Origin: Planctomycetaceae bacterium UBA4732
GTDB taxonomy: Bacteria; Planctomycetota; Planctomycetia; Gemmatales; Gemmataceae
Direction of reading: 5' to 3'
Length of the DNA: 10,170 nucleotides
NCBI GenBank assembly: GCA_002404095.1
Contig: DHJA01000190.1
Coordinates: forward strand, 5,364 to 15,533
Notes under the pieces: generated by a model
Told to the model about the DNA's origin: nothing
What the model saw: the letters and a program-made list of their open reading frames with translations, nothing else
Database searches by the model: none
Made by a program: the position numbers and the translations under genes
In this document: positions 1-5,248 of the stretch, piece after piece
How the letters are laid out: each line of letters begins with the position of its first letter
How positions within the stretch are numbered: position 1 is the first letter of the stretch

Positions 1-18
1 GCGGAGCGAGTCGCCCAC
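1..18. repeat. Truncated copy of the CTCGC/GCGAG palindromic repeat
   Basis: The window opens inside a repeat. Bases 1-2 (GC), loop GGA at 3-5 and right arm GCGAGTCGC at 6-14 are followed by CCAC. This matches the right half and the CCCAC tail of the complete hairpins at 1961-1981 and 4098-4118. The left arm lies outside the window. It sits about 70 bp upstream of the isocitrate dehydrogenase start. Confidence 0.7.
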
Positions 19-89
19 TCTCCGCTTGACAAACCGCTCCCCGACCTTCAACCTGTCGAATACGGGATTCCTCTCCAGGGAGCGACGAA

Positions 90-1091
90 TTGGCTACACC
101 TGTCGTCTTGATTGCCGGCGACGGCATCGGCCCTGAAGTGACGACGGCCATGCAAGCCGTGCTGGCCGCGGCCGGGGCGGATGTTGCCTGGGTCGAGGCC
201 ACGGCCGGCCTGAACGCCGTCGAACGCTTCGGCGACCCGCTGCCCCAGGACACTCTCGACCTCATTCGTCGTTACCGCGTCGCCCTCAAAGGACCGCTGA
301 CCACACCCGTCGGCAAGGGCTTCCGTTCGATCAACGTCCGTCTCCGCAAAGAGTTGGATCTGTACGCGAGTATTCGGCCTTTGCGGACCTTACCGGGTGT
401 GAAAACGCCGTACACTGGCGTCGATCTTGTCGTGGTGCGGGAGAACACGGAGGGTTTGTACTCCGGCCAGGAACATGTGGTCGTGCCCGGAGTGGTCGAG
501 AGCTTGCGCATCATCACGCGCGCGGCCGCCGAGCGCATCGTGCGCTACGCCTTTGAACTGGCGCGCGGCCTGGGCCGACGCCGCGTCACCTTCAGTCATA
601 AAGCGGATGTGATGCCGATGAGCGACGGGTTGTTCCTGGAGACGGCGCGTAGCGTGGCCGACGATTATCCGTTCCTTGAATTCGAGGAAATCCACGTCGA
701 TACGCTCTGTTTGCAACTTGCACTGGACCCGACGCCGTTTCAGGTACTGGTGATGGAGAACCTGTTCGGCGACGTGCTGAGCGATCTATGCGCCGGTCTG
801 ACGGGCGGACTCGGCCTGGCGCCCGGCGCCAACCTTGGGTCGCGGTACGCCCTGTTCGAGGCGGTCCACGGCAGCGCCCCCGACATCGCCGGTAAGGGCA
901 TTGCCAACCCGATTGGCCTGATCCGTTCGGCGTCCATGATGCTTTACCACATCGGCCAACGCGACGTGGGGGCGCGCGTCGAAGAGTCGGTGATGCGCAC
1001 ACTGGCTGCCGGCAAGGGGTTGACGCAGGATCTTGGCGGCGATGGCACGACCGCTACGCTGACAGAGCAACTCATCGCCAACGTGAAATAA
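90..1091 (+). CDS. NAD-type isocitrate dehydrogenase (isocitrate/isopropylmalate dehydrogenase family)
   Basis: Predicted to oxidise and decarboxylate isocitrate to 2-oxoglutarate with NAD+ in the cytoplasmic TCA cycle. The 333-residue length is typical of the short NAD-IDH/IPMDH fold. Visible features are GDGIGPE (10-16), the substrate-binding segment SINVRLRKELDLYASIRP (80-97, with S80, N82, R84, R86 and R96), RENTEGLYSG (117-126, R117), the catalytic-type HK (170-171), VDT (D204), NLFGDVLSD (224-232, metal-binding aspartates), and the nucleotide-binding HGSAPDIAGKGIANP (260-274). The S-x-N-x-R signature and the Asp/Ile pattern after HGSAP favour NAD-linked isocitrate over 3-isopropylmalate, though a homoisocitrate or isopropylmalate role cannot be excluded by eye. 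The start is TTG, supported by AGGGAG at 77-82 with a 7-nt spacer and by alignment of the N-terminal beta strand. A perfect TTGACA lies at 26-31, but no convincing -10 box follows it. Confidence 0.9.
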   Translation: MATPVVLIAGDGIGPEVTTAMQAVLAAAGADVAWVEATAGLNAVERFGDPLPQDTLDLIRRYRVALKGPLTTPVGKGFRSINVRLRKELDLYASIRPLRTLPGVKTPYTGVDLVVVRENTEGLYSGQEHVVVPGVVESLRIITRAAAERIVRYAFELARGLGRRRVTFSHKADVMPMSDGLFLETARSVADDYPFLEFEEIHVDTLCLQLALDPTPFQVLVMENLFGDVLSDLCAGLTGGLGLAPGANLGSRYALFEAVHGSAPDIAGKGIANPIGLIRSASMMLYHIGQRDVGARVEESVMRTLAAGKGLTQDLGGDGTTATLTEQLIANVK

Positions 1092-1118
1092 AATAATAAT
1101 CGCCTACGGAGATGACTC

Positions 1119-1892
1119 ATGAGTTCTTTAAGTCGCTTCGCCTCCTTCACCGGACTGCTCTTCATTCCGATCTTGGCGCTTGGCGCCGAGCCTGTGAAGC
1201 CCGCCGACCCCGCCAAGCCGGACGAGTCGCCCTACGAACTCCGTAAGGAACACGATCCCAACGGCATCGGCAAGTTCTACATGGGCCGTGAAATCGCCCA
1301 GGTCATGGGCCATGAGGCGGCCGGCTGGCTGGAACGGCCGGAGCGCGAAAAGGAAGAACAGCCAACCAAGTTGCTGGAAGCGCTGAAGGTCCGGCCCGGC
1401 GATGTGGTGGCCGACGTGGGCGCCGGCAGCGGCTACCTCAGCTTCCGCTTGGCCGAGGTCGTTGGCGACAAGGGCAAGGTGTTGGCCGAAGACATTCAGC
1501 CGGAAATGCTTGACATCATTCGCAAGCGCATGAAAGACAAGAAGGTTGCCAACGTCGAACCAGTTTTGGGTACGATAACCGATCCGAAATTGCCGAAGGC
1601 AGGCGTCGATCTGATCCTGATGGTGGACGTTTACCACGAGTTCGACCACCCGTTGGAGATGACTGAGGCGATGGTCAAAGCGCTAAAGCCGGGCGGCCGG
1701 CTCGTGTTCGTGGAGTACCGTCTAGAAGACAAGGACGTACCGATCAAGCTGGTCCACAAGATGAGCCAGGAACAGGTCGCCAAGGAGATGGGGCCGCACC
1801 CGTTGCGCTACGTCAAGACGCTGGACGGCCTGCCGTGGCAGCACATCATCATCTTTGAGAAGAAGGCGGACAAAGAGGAGGCGGGAAAGTGA
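1119..1892 (+). CDS. Exported class I SAM-dependent methyltransferase
   Basis: A 257-residue protein with a likely signal peptide (hydrophobic stretch about residues 10-21, cleavage near LGA-EP at 22-24). A Pro/Lys-rich linker and a conserved pre-domain follow (YMGREIAQVMGHEAAGWLER, 54-73). The Rossmann methyltransferase core has motif I VADVGAGSGY (97-106), an acidic residue at the end of strand 2 (AEDIQPEM, D125), and VDLILMVDVYHEFDHP in the motif IV/post region. The substrate is unknown. Export is odd because SAM is made in the cytoplasm; secreted members of this family are known from many genomes, with no clear role that I can name. The ATG at 1119 has a weak SD (CGGAGA, about 1107-1112). 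It lies 27 nt after the isocitrate dehydrogenase stop, so the two may be co-transcribed. Family assignment is secure; localisation is inferred from the N-terminus only. Confidence 0.85.
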   Translation: MSSLSRFASFTGLLFIPILALGAEPVKPADPAKPDESPYELRKEHDPNGIGKFYMGREIAQVMGHEAAGWLERPEREKEEQPTKLLEALKVRPGDVVADVGAGSGYLSFRLAEVVGDKGKVLAEDIQPEMLDIIRKRMKDKKVANVEPVLGTITDPKLPKAGVDLILMVDVYHEFDHPLEMTEAMVKALKPGGRLVFVEYRLEDKDVPIKLVHKMSQEQVAKEMGPHPLRYVKTLDGLPWQHIIIFEKKADKEEAGK

Positions 1893-1897
1893 TTGTA

Positions 1898-1920
1898 GGC
1901 CACTCGCTCCGCGAGTGGCC
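1898..1920. repeat. Palindromic repeat hairpin, TCC-loop orientation
   Basis: A perfect hairpin: GGCCACTCGC, loop TCC, GCGAGTGGCC (10-bp stem). It begins 5 nt after the methyltransferase stop codon. It is the inverted partner of the copy at 1961-1981 (GGA loop). As an RNA hairpin it could also attenuate or end transcription, but no T-tract follows. Confidence 0.9.
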
Positions 1921-1933
1921 TGGAGGTTCCAGG

Positions 1934-1946
1934 CTTGCTCCGCGAG
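1934..1946. repeat. Degenerate copy of the palindromic repeat
   Basis: CTTGC, loop TCC, GCGAG forms a 5-bp stem including one G-T pair. It lies between the two full hairpins and is in the same orientation as the first. The outer stem has been lost, so this looks like a decayed or partial copy. Confidence 0.5.
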
Positions 1947-1960
1947 AAATTATATCCAAA

Positions 1961-1981
1961 GCCACTCGCGGAGCGAGTGGC
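1961..1981. repeat. Palindromic repeat hairpin, GGA-loop orientation
   Basis: GCCACTCGC, loop GGA, GCGAGTGGC (9-bp perfect stem), followed by CCACC, the tail also found after the copy at 4098-4118. It lies in the leader of the next gene, 9 nt before the Shine-Dalgarno region at 1991-2000, so it could influence that gene's expression. Confidence 0.9.
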
Positions 1982-2005
1982 CCACCATGAAGGACGGGAG
2001 CCGAC

Positions 2006-2542
2006 GTGCCTGAAACCACTCAATGTCCTCAGTGTCAACGCAAGCTCAACGTCCCGGACGCCCAGATCGGCCAAACGGTTCGGTGCCCCATTTGCGGCGA
2101 AGAATTCACGGCCGCCGTCCTACAGATCCAGCGTCCACCGCCGCCGGCCGCGCCGCAGGAGCGCGAACCGTTGCCGCGCGGCCGCGACGACAACCGCCGG
2201 CCGTCTTACGTCGATGACGACGACGACCGCGGCCGGCGCCCGCAGCGCGGTTATAACGACTACCGAGATCCCTATGGCACCGGTCGGCCGCACCGCGGCG
2301 GCGCCATCCTAGCGCTGGGTCTGATCGGCATGTTTATGTCGTTCTGCGTATTGCCGGGATGGATCATGGGCGGCATAGCCGCGTCGATGGCCGCAACGGA
2401 CTTGAAGCAAATGGCCCGCGGATCGATGGACGATACCGGCCGCGGCTTGACCCAAGGCGGTCAGGTCTGCGGAATCATCGCGCTAATTATTTCCACGCTT
2501 ACTTTCTTGTTCGGTTGCCTGACGAACATCGGCCGCATGTAA
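2006..2542 (+). CDS. N-terminal zinc-ribbon, C-terminal two-segment membrane protein (hypothetical)
   Basis: 178 residues. The N-terminus is a compact Cys4 zinc ribbon of the MJ0042 type: CPQC (C7, C10) and CPIC (C27, C30) framing LNVPDAQIGQTVR. A charged, Pro/Arg/Asp-rich linker follows (about 40-97). Two hydrophobic segments then appear (about 99-125 and 152-173), with Gly-rich packing like small DUF4190-type membrane domains. The role is unknown; the ribbon may bind zinc and mediate protein contacts on the cytoplasmic face. The start is GTG at 2006, chosen because GGGAG (1996-2000) lies 5 nt upstream and the first ribbon cysteine follows at once. It converges on the minus-strand gene at 2543-2941 with no bases between the two stop codons. 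It shares its ribbon type with the protein at 8009-9352. Confidence 0.75.
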   Translation: MPETTQCPQCQRKLNVPDAQIGQTVRCPICGEEFTAAVLQIQRPPPPAAPQEREPLPRGRDDNRRPSYVDDDDDRGRRPQRGYNDYRDPYGTGRPHRGGAILALGLIGMFMSFCVLPGWIMGGIAASMAATDLKQMARGSMDDTGRGLTQGGQVCGIIALIISTLTFLFGCLTNIGRM

Positions 2543-2941
2543 TCAACGAAGAGAATGGCCCGCGGCCTTGTGCAGCACTTCGAGAAACGCCCGTCCTTGC
2601 CCCGCGATTTTGGCCTCCAGCCGCGCGGTGCAATCGCAGTCGCAACACGCCCAAGGTTCCGTACCGTTTTCATCGCGGCAGCGGTCGCGCCGATGCGCGT
2701 CCTGTACCTTCACCAACTCAAAATACTCCTCCCAGTAAGGGCGCTCTTCCTCCAGCGGCGTCGCACAGAAACAGACCTCGACCCAGCGCGCCTTCCCGTC
2801 TTGGCGCAAGCGGGCGTCCGTCATGTTGCGCAGATACTCGTCGCCCGCCACGGAGCCGGCGCCAAGCGTCTGCCCTTCAATCGCCTTGAGCAAGGCCGCC
2901 TCGCGCCCCGGTTTCACACTCGCCGTTACCAGATACCGCAT
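2543..2941 (-). CDS. Conserved hypothetical protein with a Cys cluster
   Basis: 132 residues, no signal peptide or membrane segment. The N-terminus (MRYLVTASVKPGRE) looks like a small alpha/beta, ferredoxin-like fold. The C-terminal half holds C57 and C59 (VCFC), C88, and a tight ACCDCDC cluster (C99, C100, C102, C104) after NGTEPW. This suggests metal binding or redox chemistry, but I cannot name a function. I recall similar proteins in cyanobacteria and planctomycetes, annotated only as hypothetical. The ATG at 2941 is supported by a strong SD, GGAGGA (plus-strand TCCTCC, 2948-2953), 6 nt upstream. It is transcribed divergently from the HAD gene and convergently with the zinc-ribbon gene. 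Confidence 0.8.
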   Translation of the reverse strand: MRYLVTASVKPGREAALLKAIEGQTLGAGSVAGDEYLRNMTDARLRQDGKARWVEVCFCATPLEEERPYWEEYFELVKVQDAHRRDRCRDENGTEPWACCDCDCTARLEAKIAGQGRAFLEVLHKAAGHSLR

Positions 2942-3009
2942 GGCAATTCCTCCGCCCGCGTTTCGGTTCGCTTCCTTATTATTCTACGGCAGTCCGATAG
3001 GATAATGGT
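2942..3009. promoter_or_regulatory. Divergent promoter region between the Cys-cluster gene and the HAD gene
   Basis: This 68-bp gap must serve both directions. For the plus strand, the 20-nt motif CGGTTCGCTTCCTTATTATT (2964-2983) contains TATTAT (2977-2982) as a likely -10. It matches 17 of 20 bases of the motif just before bioA (5891-5910). For the minus strand, TAGAAT (plus-strand ATTCTA, 2981-2986) is a candidate -10. No good -35 is seen for either. Neither start site is proven. Confidence 0.45.
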
Positions 3010-3690
3010 ATGCGTTACCTCGCGCTCGCCACCGACTACGACGGAACTTTGGCCCGTCACGGCCAAGTGGATGCGCCGACCCTGGCGGCTCTCGAACGGC
3101 TACGCGCGTCCGGCCGGGCGCTCCTGCTCGTGACGGGGCGCGAGTTGGGGGAGCTGAAGAAGACATTTTCGCGGCTCGACCTCTTCGACATCGTCGTCGC
3201 CGAGAACGGCGCCGTGCTTTACCGGCCGAAATCGCCTGAGGAAACGATACTTGGGCCGCCCCCGCCGCTGCCGTTCCTCGATATGCTGCGCGCCCGCGGC
3301 GTCCCGGTCTTCGTCGGCCGCGTCATTGTTGCCACATGGGAGCAGCACCAGAACACGGTCCTTGATGTGATCCGCGCGCTCGGCATGGATTTGCATATGA
3401 TCCTCAACAAAGGCGCTGTCATGGTGTTGCCACCGCATATCGACAAGGCAACCGGCCTCGCCGCCGCGCTGGCCGAACTCAAGCTGTCGCCGCATAACAC
3501 CGTCGCTATCGGCGACGCCGAGAACGACCATTTACTTCTCTCCGCCTGCGGCTGCGGCGTCGCGGTCGCCAACGCCACGCCGGACCTGAAGAATCGCGCC
3601 CGTCTCGTAACGCGCGCCGACCACGGCGCCGGCGTGACGGAACTTATCGACCGACTCATCGCCGACGATCTTGCCAGTCTTTCCCTATAA
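3010..3690 (+). CDS. HAD-superfamily phosphatase (Cof/IIB-like)
   Basis: 226 residues, predicted cytoplasmic phosphohydrolase. Motif I is DYDGT (nucleophile D9, acid/base D11), motif II VTGRE (T42), motif III K146 in HIDKATGL, and motif IV GDAENDH (D169, D173). The arrangement with a cap between motifs II and III fits the HAD-IIB (C2-cap) class. The cap is short compared with typical Cof proteins of about 270 residues, and closer in size to archaeal phosphoglycolate phosphatase-like members. The substrate cannot be predicted; sugar or glycolate phosphates are usual for the class. The ATG at 3010 is preceded by AGGA (2999-3002). The stop is followed after 9 nt by the selenoprotein start, so the two form an operon. 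Confidence 0.85.
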   Translation: MRYLALATDYDGTLARHGQVDAPTLAALERLRASGRALLLVTGRELGELKKTFSRLDLFDIVVAENGAVLYRPKSPEETILGPPPPLPFLDMLRARGVPVFVGRVIVATWEQHQNTVLDVIRALGMDLHMILNKGAVMVLPPHIDKATGLAAALAELKLSPHNTVAIGDAENDHLLLSACGCGVAVANATPDLKNRARLVTRADHGAGVTELIDRLIADDLASLSL

Positions 3691-3699
3691 GGAGACGCT

Positions 3700-4062
3700 A
3701 TGTCCGCAAAAATCGACTGGATGTACCATCGCCGATCCTGAATGGGCTGCAAGAAAGCTCAAGGGTTCCTTGAGGTGAACGCGGCTGAGGCGCCGGCTGA
3801 AGTGGTGGACGCAACGAAGAACCGAATCGGCCGCGACGAGGCGCTGAAGCTCGCCAAAGCAGCTGACAAGATTGTCGTGGGCAAGGGTAAAAAAGTTATC
3901 GTTTTCAACATGAAGACGGCGCCGCCCGACGACGATGCGCTGGCGGCTCAACTGCTTGGACCGTCCGGCAACCTCAAGGCGCCGACGTTGCGTATGGGTC
4001 GGACGCTACTTGTCGGCTTTAGTGAGGCGGCGTATCGGCAGGTATTTGGCGAACGGCGATGA
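3700..4062 (+). CDS. ArsC/Spx-like thioredoxin-fold protein, probable selenoprotein (Sec14, UGA at 3739)
   Basis: Read with the in-frame TGA (3739-3741) as selenocysteine, this is a 120-residue protein beginning MSAKIDWMYHRRS-U-MGCKKAQ. Relatives in the ArsC/Spx/YffB glutaredoxin-like family begin with a strand, a loop and CxxC before an Ala-rich helix. Here the first Cys is Sec14 and the second is C17, giving U-M-G-C. The rest fits the fold: a second strand (KKVIVFNM) and the cis-proline region NLKAPTLRMGRTLLVGF (Pro95). AAGGAG (3689-3694) lies 5 nt before the ATG at 3700, whereas the ATG right after the TGA (3742) has no SD and would lose strand 1 and the nucleophile. A SECIS-like hairpin follows at 3758-3774. 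The likely role is cytoplasmic thiol-disulfide or reductase chemistry; the substrate is unknown and true arsenate reduction is not implied. It is co-transcribed with the HAD gene. The alternative is a pseudogene or a base error at the third codon position. Confidence 0.8.
3758..3774 (+). promoter_or_regulatory. Candidate bacterial SECIS element of the ArsC-like selenoprotein
   Basis: CTCAAGG, loop GTT, CCTTGAG forms a perfect 7-bp hairpin inside the coding sequence. The first loop base is G (3765), 24 nt after the last base of the TGA. Bacterial SECIS hairpins that recruit SelB lie just 3' of the UGA, with a G near the start of a small apical loop, about 16-37 nt from the UGA in the model I recall. 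The position and loop fit. Confidence 0.6.
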
Positions 4063-4068
4063 GAGTGG

Positions 4069-4089
4069 CCGACTCGCTCCGCGAGTCGG
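4069..4089. repeat. Palindromic repeat hairpin, TCC-loop orientation
   Basis: CCGACTCGC, loop TCC, GCGAGTCGG (9-bp perfect stem), 6 nt after the stop of the ArsC-like gene. Relative to the 1898 copy the outer stem pair has changed on both arms (CCACTCGC/GCGAGTGG to CGACTCGC/GCGAGTCG), so pairing is kept. It is followed by TTGGAAAA and the inverted partner. Confidence 0.9.
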
Positions 4090-4097
4090 TTGGAAAA

Positions 4098-4118
4098 GCC
4101 GCTCGCGGAGCGAGCGGC
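4098..4118. repeat. Palindromic repeat hairpin, GGA-loop orientation
   Basis: GCCGCTCGC, loop GGA, GCGAGCGGC (9-bp perfect stem), followed by CCACC as at 1982-1986. It shows a further compensated base pair (CGCTCGC/GCGAGCG). With the hairpin at 4069-4089 it makes a head-to-head pair 8 bp apart. The rest of the gap to 4260 holds the RBS of the next gene; I see no further clear signal there. Confidence 0.9.
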
Positions 4119-4260
4119 CCACCTTGAATTGCGCCCCGGTTTGTAACAACCGTCGGCGCCGCCAAACTTTTGCCCCATCCGCCCCGTCTAAGGTAGCAGC
4201 GAAGGTGGTGGTCCCCGCTCCGCCTTCACTTATTTCGCCCCATTTGAAGGAGATAAATCC

Positions 4261-5226
4261 ATGCGTGGCGTCATTATGCACGCGGCATTCGGCCTGTGTC
4301 TGGCTCCCCTGGTGGGCCTGGCGCACGCCGGCGACAAAGACAAGACCGAAGGCGTGTGCAGCACTTTCGGCACCAAGGTCGAGTTCGTGTCCACGCCGAG
4401 CGAAGCCGCCCGGTTGGCCAAAAAAGAGCAAAAGCTCGTCTTTGTACTCCACGTCTCCGGCAAGTTTGAAGACCCGCGCTTCACCTGAAACAACGCCGAA
4501 GCGCTCCGTGTGAACGCATTGGCCAACCCCGAGGTAGGGAAATACCTCAACGAGTATTTCGTCTGCTCCTTCCAAAAAGTCGCCACCTTCCGCATCGTCG
4601 GCGGTCAGAAACAGGGCGGCAACGTCGCCAGCTATTTCTGCGCGCCCGACGGCCGAGTGCTGCACGTCATCGCCGGCCCCGTGGACGCGGCCACGATGTT
4701 GCATGAAGCCAAGTGGGTCGTTGAAACGACTGAAAAAGCGATGGACGACGCCAAGGGCGACGGCGCCAAGTTCAAGGCGATCTTCCGCACGGCCCACGCC
4801 GAGCGTCTAAAGAACGAACACGGCCTCACGGTCGAGCCGGTCACGTTCGATCCGCTGGTCGATCAGGATCCCACCGGCGCCCTGACGTACAACGACCCGA
4901 CGGGGCATCCATTGGCGCCGAAACTGCCGCCGCCGCCGGTGGACGGGCCGGATGTGACGATCAAGCCGGCCATGGCCGCGCAACTTAGAGAAGCCAAGGC
5001 GGAAGGCGCCCGTGCCTTGATGGACCGCAGAGGCGGCCGTTGGCAGCTCGGCAATCAAGGCCGCGTCCACATGCTCATGTCCGGTCATGCGATGGACAAG
5101 ATCGAAACCATTTACGGCACGATCTTCGAGGACATTCTAGGAGAGAAAATATCTACCAAGCCGGTCGAGATCGTCAACCCGTTCCCGTGGGTGAAGGCCG
5201 AGGCCAAGGACCGGGGTGAACGCTGA
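4261..5226 (+). CDS. Exported thioredoxin-like protein, probable selenoprotein (Sec76, UGA at 4486)
   Basis: Reading TGA 4486-4488 as selenocysteine gives a 321-residue protein. Residues 1-23 form a signal peptide (hydrophobic core, cleavage near AHA-GD). A thioredoxin-like domain follows: strand KLVFVLHVSG (58-67), FEDPRFT-U76-NNAEALR, then NPEVGKYLNEYFVC (89-102). In thioredoxin_7/DUF255-like proteins the first Cys of CxxC is 16 residues before the V of a DPEV-like motif; Sec76 has the same spacing to V92. The second Cys position is A79, so the motif is U-N-N-A, and possible partners are C33, C102 and C127. The usual cis-Pro site near GGNVASYF appears to lack proline. The C-terminal 180 residues are a charged, Pro-rich tail with no recognised domain. 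AAGGAG (4247-4252) lies 8 nt before the ATG, and the frame is open on both sides of the TGA. A SECIS-like hairpin follows at 4495-4523. The likely role is extracytoplasmic redox chemistry. Confidence 0.78.
4495..4523 (+). promoter_or_regulatory. Candidate bacterial SECIS element of the exported selenoprotein
   Basis: GCCGA (4495-4499) pairs with TTGGC (4519-4523, one G-T). After an A-A mismatch, GCG (4501-4503) pairs with CGC (4515-4517). After a C-A mismatch, TC (4505-4506) pairs with GA (4512-4513). The apical loop is CGTGT (4507-4511) with G at its second position (4508), 20 nt after the TGA. This stem, small loop and spacing suit a bacterial SECIS, though two mismatches make it weaker than the one at 3758. 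Confidence 0.5.
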
Positions 5227-5248
5227 CCCCGGAGCAATGGAGGATCCT

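Noticed and set aside
26..31. Perfect TTGACA as a -35 box of the isocitrate dehydrogenase gene
   Set aside because: No acceptable -10 hexamer lies 15-19 bp downstream; GAATAC at 58-63 is too far.
1898..1981. CRISPR array
   Set aside because: The repeats are short self-palindromes in opposite orientations with irregular gaps and no spacers or cas genes.
2555..3133. Plus-strand open frame of 192 codons across the Cys-cluster gene
   Set aside because: It is antisense to a gene with a strong SD and coherent protein, spans a promoter region, and is Arg/Pro-rich, as expected of a shadow frame.
3742..4062. A separate 106-codon gene starting at the ATG right after the TGA
   Set aside because: It has no SD, lacks the first strand and nucleophile of the fold, and the strong SD/ATG pair at 3689-3702 is in the same frame.
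4006..4797. Long minus-strand open frame (263 codons) covering the TGA of the exported selenoprotein
   Set aside because: It runs antisense across the repeats and the real plus-strand frame, has no SD, and gives a protein without recognisable domains; it is a high-GC shadow.
4510..5226. A separate gene starting at GTG 4510
   Set aside because: No SD precedes it, it would begin in the middle of a thioredoxin-like helix, and the upstream frame carries a signal peptide and the matching N-terminal half of the domain.
3700..5226. UGA recoded as Trp or Gly throughout the genome
   Set aside because: Several intact genes in the window end at TGA, and extension past those stops gives no sensible protein.
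5216..5248. GTG 5216 as the start of the exported hypothetical protein
   Set aside because: It overlaps the preceding gene, has no SD, and puts acidic residues before the signal peptide.
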